Shown here: piece by piece, positions 44,819-56,818 of the stretch
Layout: every line of letters begins with the position of its first letter
Position numbering within the stretch: the first letter of the stretch is position 1
DNA from: Eucommia ulmoides
Taxonomy: Eukaryota > Streptophyta > Magnoliopsida > Garryales > Eucommiaceae
Assembly: GCA_016647705.1 (NCBI GenBank)
Contig: CM028328.1
Location: 3,745,311 to 3,809,310, forward strand
Direction of reading: 5' to 3'
DNA length: 64,000 nt
Notes under the pieces: model-generated
Database searches by the model: none
What the model was told of the DNA's origin: nothing
What the model saw: the letters and a program-made list of their open reading frames with translations, nothing else
Made by a program: the position numbers and the translations under genes

Positions 44819-47501
44819 TGTAAAACCTAAATCGTAAAACGTACGTCATAAATAGTTGCATTTTAAAGCATTAGAAAATTTTAGGTAAAAACTTTTATTG
44901 ATTGAAAACTCAAATCAAAAGTTGGGGGTCAAATTTGCAAATTTAAAAACATTACTCTCAACTTGGGATGCAAATTGCCAATTAAAAATCTAATATTGAA
45001 CATGTTAGGGATCAAATTACAATTTTAGAAACTTATAAATGTTGAATTGAACTCAGAAAGAAGAGTTTAAGAAATTAGAGAGGGAAAAGAGTACTTTAAC
45101 AAAAACTTTTTAAAACATATATATATATATACACACGCATACACCGTGCGTGTGAGACCGCCGGAAGGGAGAGAACGGAGGGGCAACGTGGCAAGCTAGG
45201 ACTGATTTCCACCACTTAATCCATGCAATATATACATACTCGTGCATGTGTATTGATCAAAAAACTTCCATCAAACTTGAAATTTGATAAATTCTAGAGA
45301 GAGAGAGGACCGGAGCAAAGAAGGGGGTGATCGGACTTCCTTGAATTGGTGTTCCTCCGACAGGGGTGGTCATGGATGTTAATCGTATGCGTGATCGTGT
45401 AACTATCTTCGTCAGTTTTGGGGGAGAGCAAAAGTGGTTCGGTCGGTGGGGTGGTTCGTTGACAGCGTGACGGGTGCGTTCTTAGCATCGCCGATGAGTG
45501 GACATTGGGTTCGGTTGTTCAGTTTGTCGACGATCTTCGATCTGGTGAGTCCTTATGCGTATTTATGTGAGCATTCTAGTGGGTGTGTGCATGCATGTAT
45601 ATGTGATCGGCGGTAGGATCGCCAGTGAGTTTTGGTTTCGTCTGACGGTGGCGTTTCGACGGAGTGTACGTGTTCTGATTCTTGTTTTGTGCAGTGTGTG
45701 TATGTGTGTGTTGCTTCGACTTCATGCGTCAGTAATCGTCACCACGGCGCAGCCGACGGTGTGTGTCACCACTACGACGGTGCATGCGCGTGTGCGTCCT
45801 CTATTTCGGTTCAATACTGTAGAATGTGGGTATGTGGGAGTGCTGTTCGGATCGTTGTCCGTCGACCTTTGGCGATCGTGTGTGTGGGCATTCTGATTCG
45901 GTGTTGTGCATGTGTATGTGTTTTGCTCTGTTCGGCCAGTGACCGTGCGAATGGGTGAGTGTGTAAGGCAGTGTATGTATGAGTGCTATGTTCTTATCAG
46001 TGTGTGTATGCATGTGCATGTGTGTGTTACTGAAGATCGTTATGTGTAGCCAGTGTGTCGCCGGCAGGGGGGCGGGTCGGCCAGCTGAGCATAAACAGAA
46101 AAAGAAAAAAAAAAAAAAAAGAAGAAGAAAGGAAAAAAAAAAAGAATTTGCACAAACCACCTCGATAAGAATTAAAAACCCATCTCGCGGCCTGTTAACG
46201 ATTCGGAATGAGTAACGTTTTCCGTTAAGTTTATTTTAGTTGATTGAATTGAATTCTAGCATCAAAATTTTGGAATCGGAATAATAAATTGGGACCGTTC
46301 GTATTACTAAATTTTATGCAGTTATTTTTAATGAAATAAAAATTACCCGAAATAGTAATTTTCATAAGTAAAATGTGGGAAATGGAAAATTTCGGAACTT
46401 AGGGTTTGCATTGCACGATTTGATTATTATGCATAAAATATTAATTTAGGCCCTATCATTACTAGGTTCGCAAACGCCCACATCCCGGTAGGCTTTGGAT
46501 AGTACTGTTTTTGTAGCACAAGGAACGAGGTGAGTGTACTATCTTCTTGCCAAACTATTTTCTGTATATATATATGATGATATATGTGTTTGCTTACACT
46601 GTACGATTTCATAAATGATATGAATCAAGCAGGTTTTTGGAATTGTGTTGGTTTCTAAAAGATGGTTTAAAAATAATTTTTGTTGAATATGAGTGGTTTA
46701 TATTTCTCCCCAAAAGGGGTGTGGTTTCTCCCTAGAAGGGGTGTGGATTATATTTCTCCCTGTAAGGGGTGTGGATTATATTTCTTCCCGTAAGGGGTGT
46801 GGATTATATTTCTCCCCAAAAAAGGTGTGGATATTTCGTAGGAAGGCATTCCTACAAATGTTACGGTACCATTGCAACTCCCGATCATGAGGTTAAAACG
46901 ATCACTATGGCTAACCAGTGTGTGTTGTGGTGGAGTGGTGGTTTGAGATGTGATGTTTTATTTATACTGGGTGATTTATTATTTGTTGTGGTGATCGGTA
47001 TGATATTTATACTAGATGATTTTGAAATGGAACTTATATATATTGCTTTATTTTCACTGCATATATTATGAAGACTTTTACAAGTTATGTGATATCTATA
47101 TACTTATGTTTGATTCATATTTAAATATTGTATTATTTAGAATGTATTATTATGTAAAAATGTTTTTATTAAGAAGGCAGTACACTCGCAGGTGAAATAG
47201 TTAGGAGTCGGTCCCCTACTGGCACTGGGTAGAGTCCGGCGATGGTAAGCGATTGAGTATTTTAGGAGGTGCTGCCTGAAGCGAACCTATGAGAGGTTCA
47301 TTGTTGTTTTTATCTTTTGTTGTTATTAAAATTCAAGGACGGGTGTGTCCCTAGTTAGAGAAGATGTTTATGGCCCGATTTTGTGATTGTATAATTATGA
47401 ATGCCTACTGTCGCTTTCTAGTTTGGTTTGTCCCTCAGGTGATGTTGTGTCGATGTCATGCCGGCCCCTAGGTGACGGGTGTCTGGGGTGGGGGGGTGAC
47501 A
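44819..47501 (+). repeat. 5' LTR of the chromovirus Gypsy element
   Basis: Starts 'tgtaaaacctaaatcg' at the exon break and ends 'ggggtgaca' four bases before the primer-binding site. It includes a 'atatatatatac' promoter-like box near 45118, a GC-rich transcribed-looking block (45290-46110), a 16-A run near 46105, a 28-bp minisatellite (46690-46830) and the 'gtacactcgcaggtg' motif near 47180. The open frames within it on both strands are not genes. Confidence 0.88.
46690..46832 (+). repeat. 28-bp minisatellite inside the LTR
   Basis: The unit 'ggattatatttctccctgtaaggggtgt' recurs with GGATTA at 46745, 46773 and 46801, exactly 28 bases apart. Degenerate units lie on both sides, giving about five. 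Since 28 is not a multiple of three, the repeats shift frame, so it is not coding. Confidence 0.92.
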
Positions 47502-47505
47502 ATTT

Positions 47506-47517
47506 TGGTATCAGAGC
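47506..47517 (+). promoter_or_regulatory. Primer-binding site (initiator tRNA-Met type)
   Basis: 'tggtatcagagc' directly follows the 5' LTR. It is complementary to the 3' end of plant initiator methionine tRNA, the usual primer for minus-strand DNA synthesis. Confidence 0.92.
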
Positions 47518-47719
47518 TTAGGTTATAGGTTCTATAAACTTACTAGTGTTTATAATGTAAAGGATCATGAGATAGGAAGACGTATCAGTCATCTAGTGAG
47601 TAGGGGACCTTAAGATAAGGTGTCAGTGGGTGCTATTGATACTCGCGTAATAGTTAATTAACGTATATTAATTACTGTCATTTTTCTGATTGACCTAGTT
47701 AGTCGTTGAATTGAATTTT

Positions 47720-48950
47720 ATGGCTGATAACAGTTATGGAGAGGGGAGATGAAACCTCTGGGAGTGTGGGACCCTAGGGGCAAGCGGAATCCTCGAGGCA
47801 AGTGGAGCCTCAGGAATAGAGAGATAGGGAGTAGGAAAATTTGCATATTGTGGAATCCCACACGCAGGGTGATATGTTGAAAGGGAGCTTAGACGCGGTA
47901 GAAAGAATTTTGCAGGCTGTTGCCCAGCTGACGGAGTAGCAAGCGAGGATTATGGAAAGTCAAAAGGCCTAAAGTGATACTGCCATATCTTAGGCGGTAC
48001 GATTAAAGAGGTTCAAGGAGTTAGACCCTCCGGCTTTCATCGGGACGGCGGGTCCGGCTGATGCGAAGAATTGGATTAGAGGTGTCGGTCACGTATTTGA
48101 GGCAATGGGAATTGTCGACGATAGTCGAGTTTTCCTTACCACTTTTCTGTTGAGGGAGGAGGTCGAGCATTGGTGGGAAGAAATGAAAAGGTTGATTTTC
48201 GTTTCTGGCGAGGAGATCACGTGGGGTCGTTTCGTTGTCGTGTATAACGAGAAATATCTTCCTAAGTCTTACCGATTCCAGATGGAGGAAGAATTTATCA
48301 TGTTGAAGCAGGGAAAGATGACAGTTCAGCAGTACGAAGTCAAATTTGATCATTTATCCCGTTTTGCCCCTGATCTAGTAAAGACGGAAGAGGCGAAATG
48401 CAGACGTTTCCAGAAGGGACTTCAGTTAGAGATTCGTTCCAGGTTGACAAGCAAGCAGATTAAGAATTATGCAGAGTTAGTGAATACGGCAAAACTAGTG
48501 GAGAGGGATGTGTAGGAAGCCGTCGAGAGCAGTTCAAGAAGAGCCGATTTGAGTCACCCAGCAGATTTTCGAGTAGCACTTCATGAGGGACGGTATCTCG
48601 ACCACTAGTTACTCGGGCCTCATCATTTGGCCAATCAGTCAGGAGCCGTGGTCCCCGACAATCATACCCCAGGCAACAACAAAGTGCATCGGAAGCTAGT
48701 GTGGGTCCGCAAAGGTATGGAAGGAGTCAGCCGGTTACTCAAACTGGGGAAAACAGATGTTATCAGTGTGGAGCACCAGGTCATTTAGCTAGAGATTATC
48801 CTAGGGGAGGACTGATATGTTTTCATTGTTATGAGCCGAGTCACATATCTACGCATTGTCCAAAACTTGCTTCTACATTTGTGCCTCCTGCGAGCAGTAT
48901 GAGTAGTGCGGGTCCTAGCACTGCCCAAGGGCTTGGTAGAGGATAGGCTG
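47720..48950 (+). pseudogene. Chromovirus Gypsy gag (broken)
   Basis: An ATG at 47720 ('MADNSYGEGR') meets a TGA after ten codons. The capsid-like part at 48105-48515 reads 'LREEVEHWWEEMKRL', 'YNEKYLPKSYRFQMEEEF' and 'LEIRSRLTSKQIKNYAELV'. At 48755-48870 two zinc knuckles read C-Y-Q-C-G-A-P-G-H-L-A-R-D-Y and C-F-H-C-Y-E-P-S-H-I-S-T-H-C; in the first, the last cysteine has become tyrosine. Gag would package the element RNA, but stops and frameshifts prevent it here. Confidence 0.88.
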
Positions 48951-48973
48951 GTAAACCTCCGACGCGAGGCCGT

Positions 48974-49346
48974 GTGTTTGCTACTACGCGACAGGATGCT
49001 CAAGCTACTCTTGATGTGGTTACAGGTATCATATCTTTATATGCTAGAGATGCTCATGTACTTATTGATCCCGGTTCTACGCATTCATTTGTTTCAGCAA
49101 CCTTCATGATGCAAGTAGACATTTCCCATTTCTTTATCATATCGTATTGTCATTTCTACTCCAGTGGGTGAGTCGGTATGGATCGATAGTGTGTATAAAG
49201 ACAGTCCACTTCGGTTTGGTGATAGAGGGTTATTGGCAGATCTATTACCCCTGAGTATTCACAATTTCGATATAATACTGGGTATGAATTTGCCATCCGG
49301 ATATCATGCCACGGTGGACTGTTTCAAGAAAGAAGTGATATTTTGA
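48974..49346 (+). pseudogene. Chromovirus Gypsy protease region
   Basis: 'VLIDPGSTHSFVSATFM' carries the aspartic-protease site as D-P-G-S-T, the usual plant Gypsy form. After a frameshift, 'FDIILGMNLPSGYHATVDCF' follows, equivalent to the family's 'DVILGMDWL...ID'. The domain sits between the gag zinc knuckles and RT. Confidence 0.82.
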
Positions 49347-49496
49347 ATCTCAGGCGAGCCAGAGTTTGTATTTGTTGTAAACAGAATTATCACTCCTGTC
49401 AGTTTAATTTCAGTTCTAGAAGCCAGGAAATTATTGAAGAAAGAATGTCAGGGATATCTTGCGCACGTGATTGACATCAGTTAGAGAGAAATTCCG

Positions 49497-50585
49497 GTGG
49501 CAGATATTCCAGTAATCAGAGATTTTTCTGACGTATTTCCGGAAAAATTGCCAGGGTTGCCCGTAGATAGGGAGATGGAATTCACGATCGAGTTAATTCC
49601 AAGTACTACCCCTATATCGATTCCACCTTATCGTATGGCACCTACTGAGCTGAAAGAGTTGAAAATACAGTTGCAAGATTTATTAGACCGTGAGTTTATC
49701 AGGCCCAATCTCTCCCCATGGGGTGCCCCAATGCTGTTCGTGAAGAAGAAGGATGGCACGTTGAGAATGTGTATTGATTATCGGCAGCTGAATAGGGTGA
49801 CGGTTCGCAATAAATATCCGTTGCCTAGGATTGATGACTTGTTTGACCAGCTCCAGAAAGCTAAATTATTTTCCAAGATAGATCTTTGATCGGGGTACCA
49901 CTAGTTGAAAGTCAGAGATAGGGACGTGGCAAAAACGGCGTTCCGTACGAGAAATGGACACTATGAATTTCTGGTTATACCCTTTGGATTGACAAATGCC
50001 CCAGCTGCCTTCATAGACTTGATGAACCGTATCTTTCAGCCTTATATGGATCAATTTATTATAGTGTTCATTGATGACATATTGGTCTATTCCCAAAGCA
50101 GGAAAGAGCGTGCGAAACATCTCCAGATCGTATTGCAGACGTTGCGAGAGAAGCGGTTATATGCGAAATTTAGTAAATGTGAATTCTGGCTAGATCATAT
50201 GGTATTTTTAGGGCATGTTATTTCAGGAGATGATATTCAGGTAGACCCAAAGAAAGTTGAAGCTGTTATTCAGTGGGAAAGATCGAAAAATATGACTGAA
50301 ATTCGAAACTTTTTAGGATTGGCTGGTTATTATCGACGGTTTGTGCAAGGATTTTCCGTTATAGCTATCCCGTTGACTCGATTGACCCGCAAGGAATCCA
50401 AATTTGAGTGGACTAATAAATGTGAGCAGAGTTTCCAGGAGTTGAAGAGTAGATTGATATCGGCACCAATATTGTCCCTCCCGTCGGAAGGAGGTGGTTT
50501 CGTGATTTATAGTGATACGTCACACCAAGGACTGGGATGTGTTCTGATGCAGCATGGTCATGTAATCGCATATGCATCTCGGTAA
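49497..50585 (+). pseudogene. Chromovirus Gypsy reverse transcriptase
   Basis: Reads '[20 protein letters not shown]', '[20 protein letters not shown]', '[20 protein letters not shown]' and '[16 protein letters not shown]'. After one TGA (in place of the CGA arginine of D-L-R-S-G-Y) it continues '[20 protein letters not shown]', '[13 protein letters not shown]' and '[17 protein letters not shown]'. The catalytic F-I-D-D box is intact, and the only break in this long domain is the single stop near 49887. Confidence 0.92.
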
Positions 50586-50870
50586 TTGAAGAACCATGAG
50601 CGTAATTACCCGACGCACGATTTGGAGTTGGCAGCAATTGTGTTCGCCTTGAAGATTTGGAGGCACTACCTGTATGGTGAGACATGTGAAATATACACCG
50701 ATCATTAGAGTTTGAAATACTTGTTTACTCAGAAGGAATTAAATCTGAGGTAGAGGCGTTGGATGGAGTTGATCAAGGACTATGATTGCACCGTCCACTA
50801 TTATCCAAGAAAGACTAATGTTGTAGCAGATGCGTTGAGTCGGAAATCGACAAGTTCGGTTGCACGCATT
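50586..50870 (+). pseudogene. Chromovirus Gypsy RNase H (stops)
   Basis: Following 'GHVIAYASR' come '[20 protein letters not shown]', '[19 protein letters not shown]', stop, 'SLKYLFTQKELNLR', stop, '[20 protein letters not shown]' and '[10 protein letters not shown]'. The TAG after 'LR' stands where Q is usual (CAG->TAG). The domain is otherwise well preserved. Confidence 0.88.
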
Positions 50871-50888
50871 TGAGTCGCACATGCTAAC

Positions 50889-52436
50889 TTGTATGCAGAG
50901 TTGAGATCGTTGCGAGTTCAGTTTGCTGTTGGTCAGACGGCAGCATTGCTTGCAACCTTGACTTTGAGGCCGATATTGATTGACCGCATTATTGAAGCTC
51001 AAAAGTCAAACGTTTTATTGGAGAGGACTCGGGATGAAGTGAAAAATGGTCACAGAACTGATCATCATATCAGGGATTGTGACGAAGCTTTGATGTGTGG
51101 AAATAGGCTGTGTGTGCCTAATGAAGTCAATTTGAAAAAGAATATCTTGGAAAAGGCACATAGCTCAGCGTACGCGATGGATCCAGGGAGCACCAAAATG
51201 TATCAAGATTTGCGTGAGTATTATTGGTGGATCGGAATGAAACAGAAAATCGCAGAATTTGTTGCCAGATGCCTTGTTTGTCAGCAAGTAAATATTGAGC
51301 ATCAACGTTCAAGTGGGTTATTATAACCACTACCTATTCCAGAGTGGAAGTGGGAGCATATCACGATGGATTTTGTTTCGGGATTATCCCGTACTCAAAA
51401 GGGGTATAATTTCATTCGGGTGATCGTTGATAGGCTTACCAAGTCCGCTTATTTTCTGGCTGTAAAGACGACATTTTCTCTTGAAAAATATGCCCAATTG
51501 TATATCGATGAAATTGTTAGGTTGCATGGCTCACCGGTTTCTATAGTGTCGGATAGAGATCCGAGATTTACTTCGAGGTTCTGGCCGAGTCTCCAGACTG
51601 CTTTGGGTACCAAGCTGAAATTTAGTATCGCTTTCCATCCTCAGATAGACGGTCAATCAGAGCGTACGATTCAGATGTTGGAGGATATGTTGAGGGGATG
51701 TGTTCTAGAATTTCCTGGTAGTTGGAATGATCATTTGCCTTTGATGGAATTCGCCTACAATAACAGCTACCACTCGGCAATCAAGATGGCTCCGTATGAA
51801 GCGTTGTATGGTAGGAGATGCAGAACCCCAGTTTGTTGGATTGAGGTGGGTGAACGTAAATTGTTGATGTCGGACATAGCTCAGCTGCCAGCAGACAAAG
51901 TAAATGTGATTCAAGAAAAATTGAAAATTGCTCAGAGTCGACAGAAGAGTTATGCAGACAAGCGCCGACGGGAGTTGGAGTTCGAGGTGGGAGATCATGT
52001 GTTCTTGCGTATTTCTCCATGGAAAGGCATAATGAGGTTCGGGAAGAAAGGGAAGTTGAGCCCAAGATACATCGGACCATATGAAATTCTAGAGCGAGTT
52101 GGCACGACAGCGTATAGACTTGCGTTACCGCTAGAATTATCTCGACTACACGACGTTTTCCATGTATCGATGCTTTGGAAATATATGCCAGACCCTTCTC
52201 ATGTGTTGACTTATCAGCCGATCGAGTTGGAAACAGATTTGACCTACGTTGAAGAGCCAATCCAAATCCTAAGCCGTAAAGACCAGGTGTTGCAAACAAA
52301 AACGATTCCTTTAGTCAAAGTGTTGCAGCGTAGTCATGCGGTGGAAGAGGCGACATGGGAGCGAGAGGAAGAAATGAAGAACAAATACCCACATTTGTTC
52401 GACTCAGGTAAAATTTCGGGACGAAATTTCTTTTAG
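50889..52436 (+). pseudogene. Chromovirus Gypsy integrase and C-terminal chromodomain-like end
   Basis: The zinc-binding part ends 'EKAHSSAYAMDPGSTKMYQD' and 'CLVCQQVNIEHQ'. After a stop near 51324 a 356-residue open frame holds the core, 'VIVDRLTKSAYF', 'SIVSDRDPRFTSRFWPSLQ' and 'HPQIDGQSERTIQMLEDMLR', giving the D, D and E residues. It then reads 'LSPRYIGPYEILERVGTTAY' and ends 'QRSHAVEEATWEREEEMKNK', 'YPHLF', the chromodomain-like tail of Del/Tekay-type chromoviruses. This is the longest open stretch in the window. Confidence 0.92.
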
Positions 52437-52447
52437 TAGGGAAGAGT

Positions 52448-52579
52448 TGTAAAACCTAAATCGTAAAACGTACGTCATAAATAGTTGCATTTTAGAGCAT
52501 TGAAAAATTTTAGGTAAAAAAATTTATTGATTAAAAACTCAAATCAAAAGTTGGGGGTCAAATTTGCAAATTTAAAAAC
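52448..52579 (+). repeat. Truncated 3' LTR (132 bp)
   Basis: Matches 44819-44950 base for base with about six substitutions (roughly 95-96%) and no gaps, then stops at 'aaatttaaaaac'. A full LTR here would be 2683 bp, so about 2.55 kb is missing. What follows is unrelated to the LTR or to the receptor-kinase exon. Confidence 0.93.
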
Positions 52580-53700
52580 TCTTGGTGTACACAGAGGTTG
52601 TCACACATGAACACTACAATTATATACAATATCATATAATTATAATATACAACCACATTATACAAATTTAGGATTCATTTGGTAATATAATTTAGCACTT
52701 AAAAATAAATCCAACAAGTATTTACTATAGAATTAAAAATTATTTGACAATAAAATGAAACAACCAATTTCATAATAAAAATTGTCACACACTTTTTTTT
52801 TTCTTTTGCACTTTGTAGAAGGTAACAAAAAGAAAATAGCAAAAAACGTAAGATTCTACAGTTTTGACCAAACATCAACCGAAAAAAAGGTGTTACCATG
52901 GCCGCTCATGTGTCAGGAGTCCGGCAATTGTGCCACCACCACGCAACTGGAATCCAACCCATGTGGCCAAAGTCCAATAGCTGTGACATCACCACGCGAT
53001 TGGAATCTGGCGTTGTGTTGTTGGAATCCAGTACCGGCTGCGGCATGACCAAAATCTAGATGTAATACCACCCGGCATGACCAAAATCCAATGCCCGCGG
53101 CCGCCACATGCTTAGAATCTAGTGCCACCCAGAGTGATCACTGGAATCTAGCGCCCCCTCATGCACAGGGTGAATTTTGTCAAACTACTACAAATAGATA
53201 TCAGGGGGATTCAACACGCCTCTTTACGTGTAAGGTGGACTTTGCCCAACCACTAAGAATGGATATTGAGGGCCCCACGTCAAACAAGAGTCCTAGCTCT
53301 GATACATTTAAGGAGGTCCCAACTTAATTACATATGGTGTCAAGTGGAATAACTTTTTTCATATATATACAACTTTGGGAAGCCTCTTTTGTTTGTCCTA
53401 GACTGTTGGGCCCAACATCGATGTAGGATTCAACATATCTTCTCATCCATAAGATGGACTTTTGTCAAACCACTACGAACGAATATTAAGGGGCCTAACG
53501 TCGATGCGGGATTCAACACGCCCAATATCAAACACAAGGTCTGGTTTTAATACCATGCAGAAACTCAATAAACCTAACCCATTCACAAAATATGTCTTGC
53601 AAGAAAGGAGATTGCCTTTTAAGCTTATATATAACTCAGGATGAGGTAACATAAGCGATGTGGGATTCAATAGGTACCACTCGCGTGACAAGAATCCCGT
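52580..53700. repeat. Repeat-like intergenic region, no gene
   Basis: 52900-53160 is GC-rich with repeated 'ggaatc-agt/ag-gcc' words. 53290-53420 ('gctctgataca', 'agtggaataacttttttcatatata') is related to 44310-44440 in the pseudogene intron region. 53628-53675 ('caggatgaggtaacataagc', 'gatgtgggattcaat') recurs with changes at 55698-55743. These are dispersed repeat pieces. No S-domain coding sequence is recognisable. Confidence 0.5.
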
Positions 53701-55950
53701 GTTGCCAGTGCTTACATGACCAAAGTTCGATCGTCGATGGTAACTTCCTATAAAGCCATATTCTCGATATATATGTATGTATACACATAGAGAGAAACAA
53801 ATAATAGGTTTAAGTATAGAAATGTATAAATATATTATTTAAATAGCATTTTTCATAATATAAGGATGATGAGACCAAACTGCCTCGTCAGATATGGTGC
53901 TTCAAGATCAGGGACGAGGAATTTCTCCCAACCCATATAACTCTCTCAATTTAGATTCTTGTAAAGCAATGCACCACAGTGGGCCTGCTAGTATTATACC
54001 TCCGGTGTGAGAATCAGTCGATAGCTCTCTGGGGGTTCTATTAACTGAAAAAGTATAAGTGTATCGGTATGTGTACAAGTGAATGCACGTACCTGGTTTG
54101 ACCAATCTCTTTGGTATCTGTAGATGGGAGAAGACTTGTTTGGCAAGTCTTTCCCAAATCTCAACTCATCATTGTCAATGTGACGAGTTTAGTAGAGTGA
54201 TGGACCTTTATTTAGGGAGTAGTAACGGCTCATTCTTTAATTAGCCGGATGCGTGATTACTAACTCCCCCTGGGATGGAAAGTCGGTGATGGTATATTTC
54301 GGGGTAGTACTCTCCTCGAACTCAATTTTCTTAATCAATATGGTTTGTAGATTCACGCGCACAACATGTACCTAGCTAGCGCATGCAATAATCTATGCCT
54401 AACTCAGACTTGTCCTTATCAGAGCTGATCTTACTCTACAACATGCACTTTCCATGTTTACTATTTATAGTATACACCCTCAATTTTGAATAGTTATACC
54501 ACACATCCCTTTTATTTTGAGATGACTATTGTTTGAACCCCTTTATTTTGTTGATATCATTATATACACATTTTAATGTTATCGTTTAACGAATTACCCC
54601 AGCAACAACCAAAAAATCCAATCGGATGCTCACCGCCACCATGATTTGGCTTACAAATCTAGAATCGGTGTGAGATAAAGATCACCGCATATGTTCTCAT
54701 GAATCGTACAAAGTCCAATGCAATTGCAAGATATTAAAGTCGTTCCCGTCACACTACACCCTACGAATTCAAGGAGCCATACAAAATTCAATCCCTTAGA
54801 AAGTATGACCGCAATAAAGATTCACCAATTTCGAATTCTAAGGGAATAATGGAAAGGAATATGGAATGTGGTGCTCACGTGGATGGGAGAGTTGTCAACC
54901 GGTTGGGTTGACTTCACCTCGAATGTAGGCTAATTATGAGAGTTGTTTATTGTGTCATTAATTATACTTAATGATAACATTTAATTGTCACTATAAAATA
55001 GTATTATAATATTGTAATTTGAGATTTATTCGGTAGACAGAAAACAAGAATTGATACATTCTTTTAAGAAAGAGTCAAACAATCTTTACAATCTAAATTC
55101 TTAGCCTAAAATAAGTCCATGGTCACACAATCGGTCCAAAGATTATGAGACTTAGCTCTCTATCTCTTAGACAAGTCAACCACCATTTCCTCTCCTTTCT
55201 CAGTCTTTCTAGATCCATTTTGTGTAATGCCCTCCATCTACATTTACTAAAATATATCTACATTTACTTAAAACTATCAAACATCTATCACAACTATCAT
55301 TAAGTATCAATAATTCATTATACTAAAATCTTGAAAAATTATATAAAAACGATTATGGAGAGAAAAGTACTAAAAAAAAATAGAGAGAGAAATGTAGAGA
55401 AAATGTTTTAGAAATAGAAAATTGTAAATAGTATTTTAGAGACAAAATTTTGTACATAGATAAATTTTTGAAGTTAGATGTATTGAAAAAACAAGTATTA
55501 AATATGTTCAACACTTACAATTTCACTGCACTCGAAATTTAGCATTCATAGATTTTCAACACTTAACTTCTAATTTTATCAAACATGCACTTAGTGCTTA
55601 AGTTGAAAGTGGGAAAAAGGGAAGACCATTTTACCAATAAAAAGGGACTCAGTCTCAAAAGAAACCTCGAGACACTTGAAGGATTATCCCTAGACTTATA
55701 TATAACTTAGGATCAGGTAACACAAGCGATTTGGGATTCAATCTTAACTACACCCAAGTAAAGTACTTAATTAGTTAATTCACCCGACATAAGTCCCACT
55801 CAGTTTCTACAACAATAGCAGCATAATTCCATTCAAGACGGTCTAATCAGCATTGTCAATTTTCGTTCATAAAAGTTTATATAAAAATAAAAATTGATTT
55901 CCATGAAGTTAGCCATAAATTTGAGTTTACGGAAACAAATTTAAGAACAT
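53701..55950. other. Intergenic sequence, one unassigned open stretch
   Basis: The minus strand at 53908-54105 has an open stretch ('GGIILAGPLWCIALQESK', 'LRELYGLGEIPRP') whose composition looks protein-like, but I do not recognise it and stops lie on both sides. The rest is AT-rich DNA with no convincing gene. The region 55240-55600 is rich in A and T with 'agagaaa' runs. Confidence 0.35.
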
Positions 55951-56295
55951 TTGAACTGCATCATAGAATGGCTAGGGCAACAATTTCAAACTGATCAATT
56001 ACAAACTCATGATCCTCAAGAAGCTTGTGAACTTGGCCTCTGTTGCGATGGCATCCGTCGATGGTTGGCTTCTGGTTGTACATTATCTGTTGCTGTAGCA
56101 TGTGAATTCATGGGGAGGTTCAAGGTCACCGATGAATATTGCAAGAGCACAATTCACCAAATATCGGGAAAATTACTGTGTGTTTACAAGCCAAGTCGCC
56201 GAACACACCCTTACAAATATCATATTAACATATTTAGCACCCCTATCTTTCAAATAAATTTTCTATTAAGTCCGGACAAAGTTGGAATTTGTTGA
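55951..56295 (+). other. Open frame of 114 codons, unassigned
   Basis: Starts 'MNCIIEWLGQQFQTDQLQTH' and contains 'EACELGLCCDGIRRWLASGC'. Its first two thirds have non-repetitive, GC-richer composition (55960-56180), unlike its surroundings, but it ends in AT-rich DNA beside the broken Copia end. No domain is recognised. It could be a captured fragment or chance; I would not call it a gene without homology or transcripts. Confidence 0.25.
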
Positions 56296-56452
56296 TGTCA
56301 TGTTTTGTTAACAAAATTACCCTTATACTTTTAAAATATCGCTTTTTTTAATATATCTTTTCTCATTTTTGCTATCACTCCTGTGATGACCACAACAAAT
56401 AATCAAAATTATACTATTAAATATATAAAAAATAAAAAATATATACAAAATT

Positions 56453-56810
56453 TTATTCTAACACTGCTTTATTATCACAAAACAGTCGGATAGGTTGCTC
56501 AAATAAATAACTCAGATCTTGTAAAAAGAGTCTCAGCCATAATGTCTCACAATGTACATTTGTCAAACCTCTAAATTCAGCTTCTGCACTTAAGCTAGTT
56601 ATAACATTTTGTTTCTTCCTTTTTGATGTCACAAGATTACCTCCTAGAAAGGTAAAGTATCCAGAAGTAGACCGTCTGTCACCCACATCACCAGCCCAAT
56701 CAGCCTCAATATAGGCTTCTATGTTTTGATGGTCTGTGTTTTGAGAGAATAATACTTTTTTTCCTGGAGATGACTTTAGGTATCACAAAATGCGAATAAC
56801 AGCATTCATA
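56453..56810 (-). pseudogene. Copia RNase H, truncated
   Basis: Reads 'MGDRRSTSGYFTFLGGNLVT', 'SKRKKQNVITSLSAEAEFRG', 'LTNVHCETLWL' and 'RLFCDNKAVLE', the standard Copia RNase H. It ends at a stop where about 50 further residues (H-x-RTKH and the C-terminus) are expected. Upstream it connects to the RT through a frameshift. Confidence 0.88.
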
Positions 56811-56818
56811 TGTTGTTT

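Larger units (their letters stand above)
44819..52579 (+). mobile_element. Chromovirus-type Gypsy element inserted in the receptor kinase
   Basis: The 5' LTR runs 44819-47501 (TG...CA, 2683 bp) and is followed by the primer-binding site 'tggtatcagagc' at 47506. Then come gag, protease, RT, RNase H and integrase in Gypsy order, a purine tract near 52436-52447 and a 3' LTR that matches the first 132 bases of the 5' LTR and then stops (52448-52579). The C-terminal region has a chromodomain-like end. Many stops break gag and pol. The insertion point is the C-V-R-K-T codons of exon 1. Confidence 0.93.

Noticed and set aside
45294..46215. Many overlapping open frames on both strands, up to 119 codons
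   Set aside because: They lie inside the 5' LTR of the Gypsy element, overlap each other in several frames and have compositions driven by GTGT/CACA-rich DNA.
52913..53128. Possible rest of the receptor-kinase S-domain to the right of the Gypsy element
   Set aside because: Minus-strand reading shows no lectin or S-locus motifs; the words are repetitive 'ggaatc' DNA.
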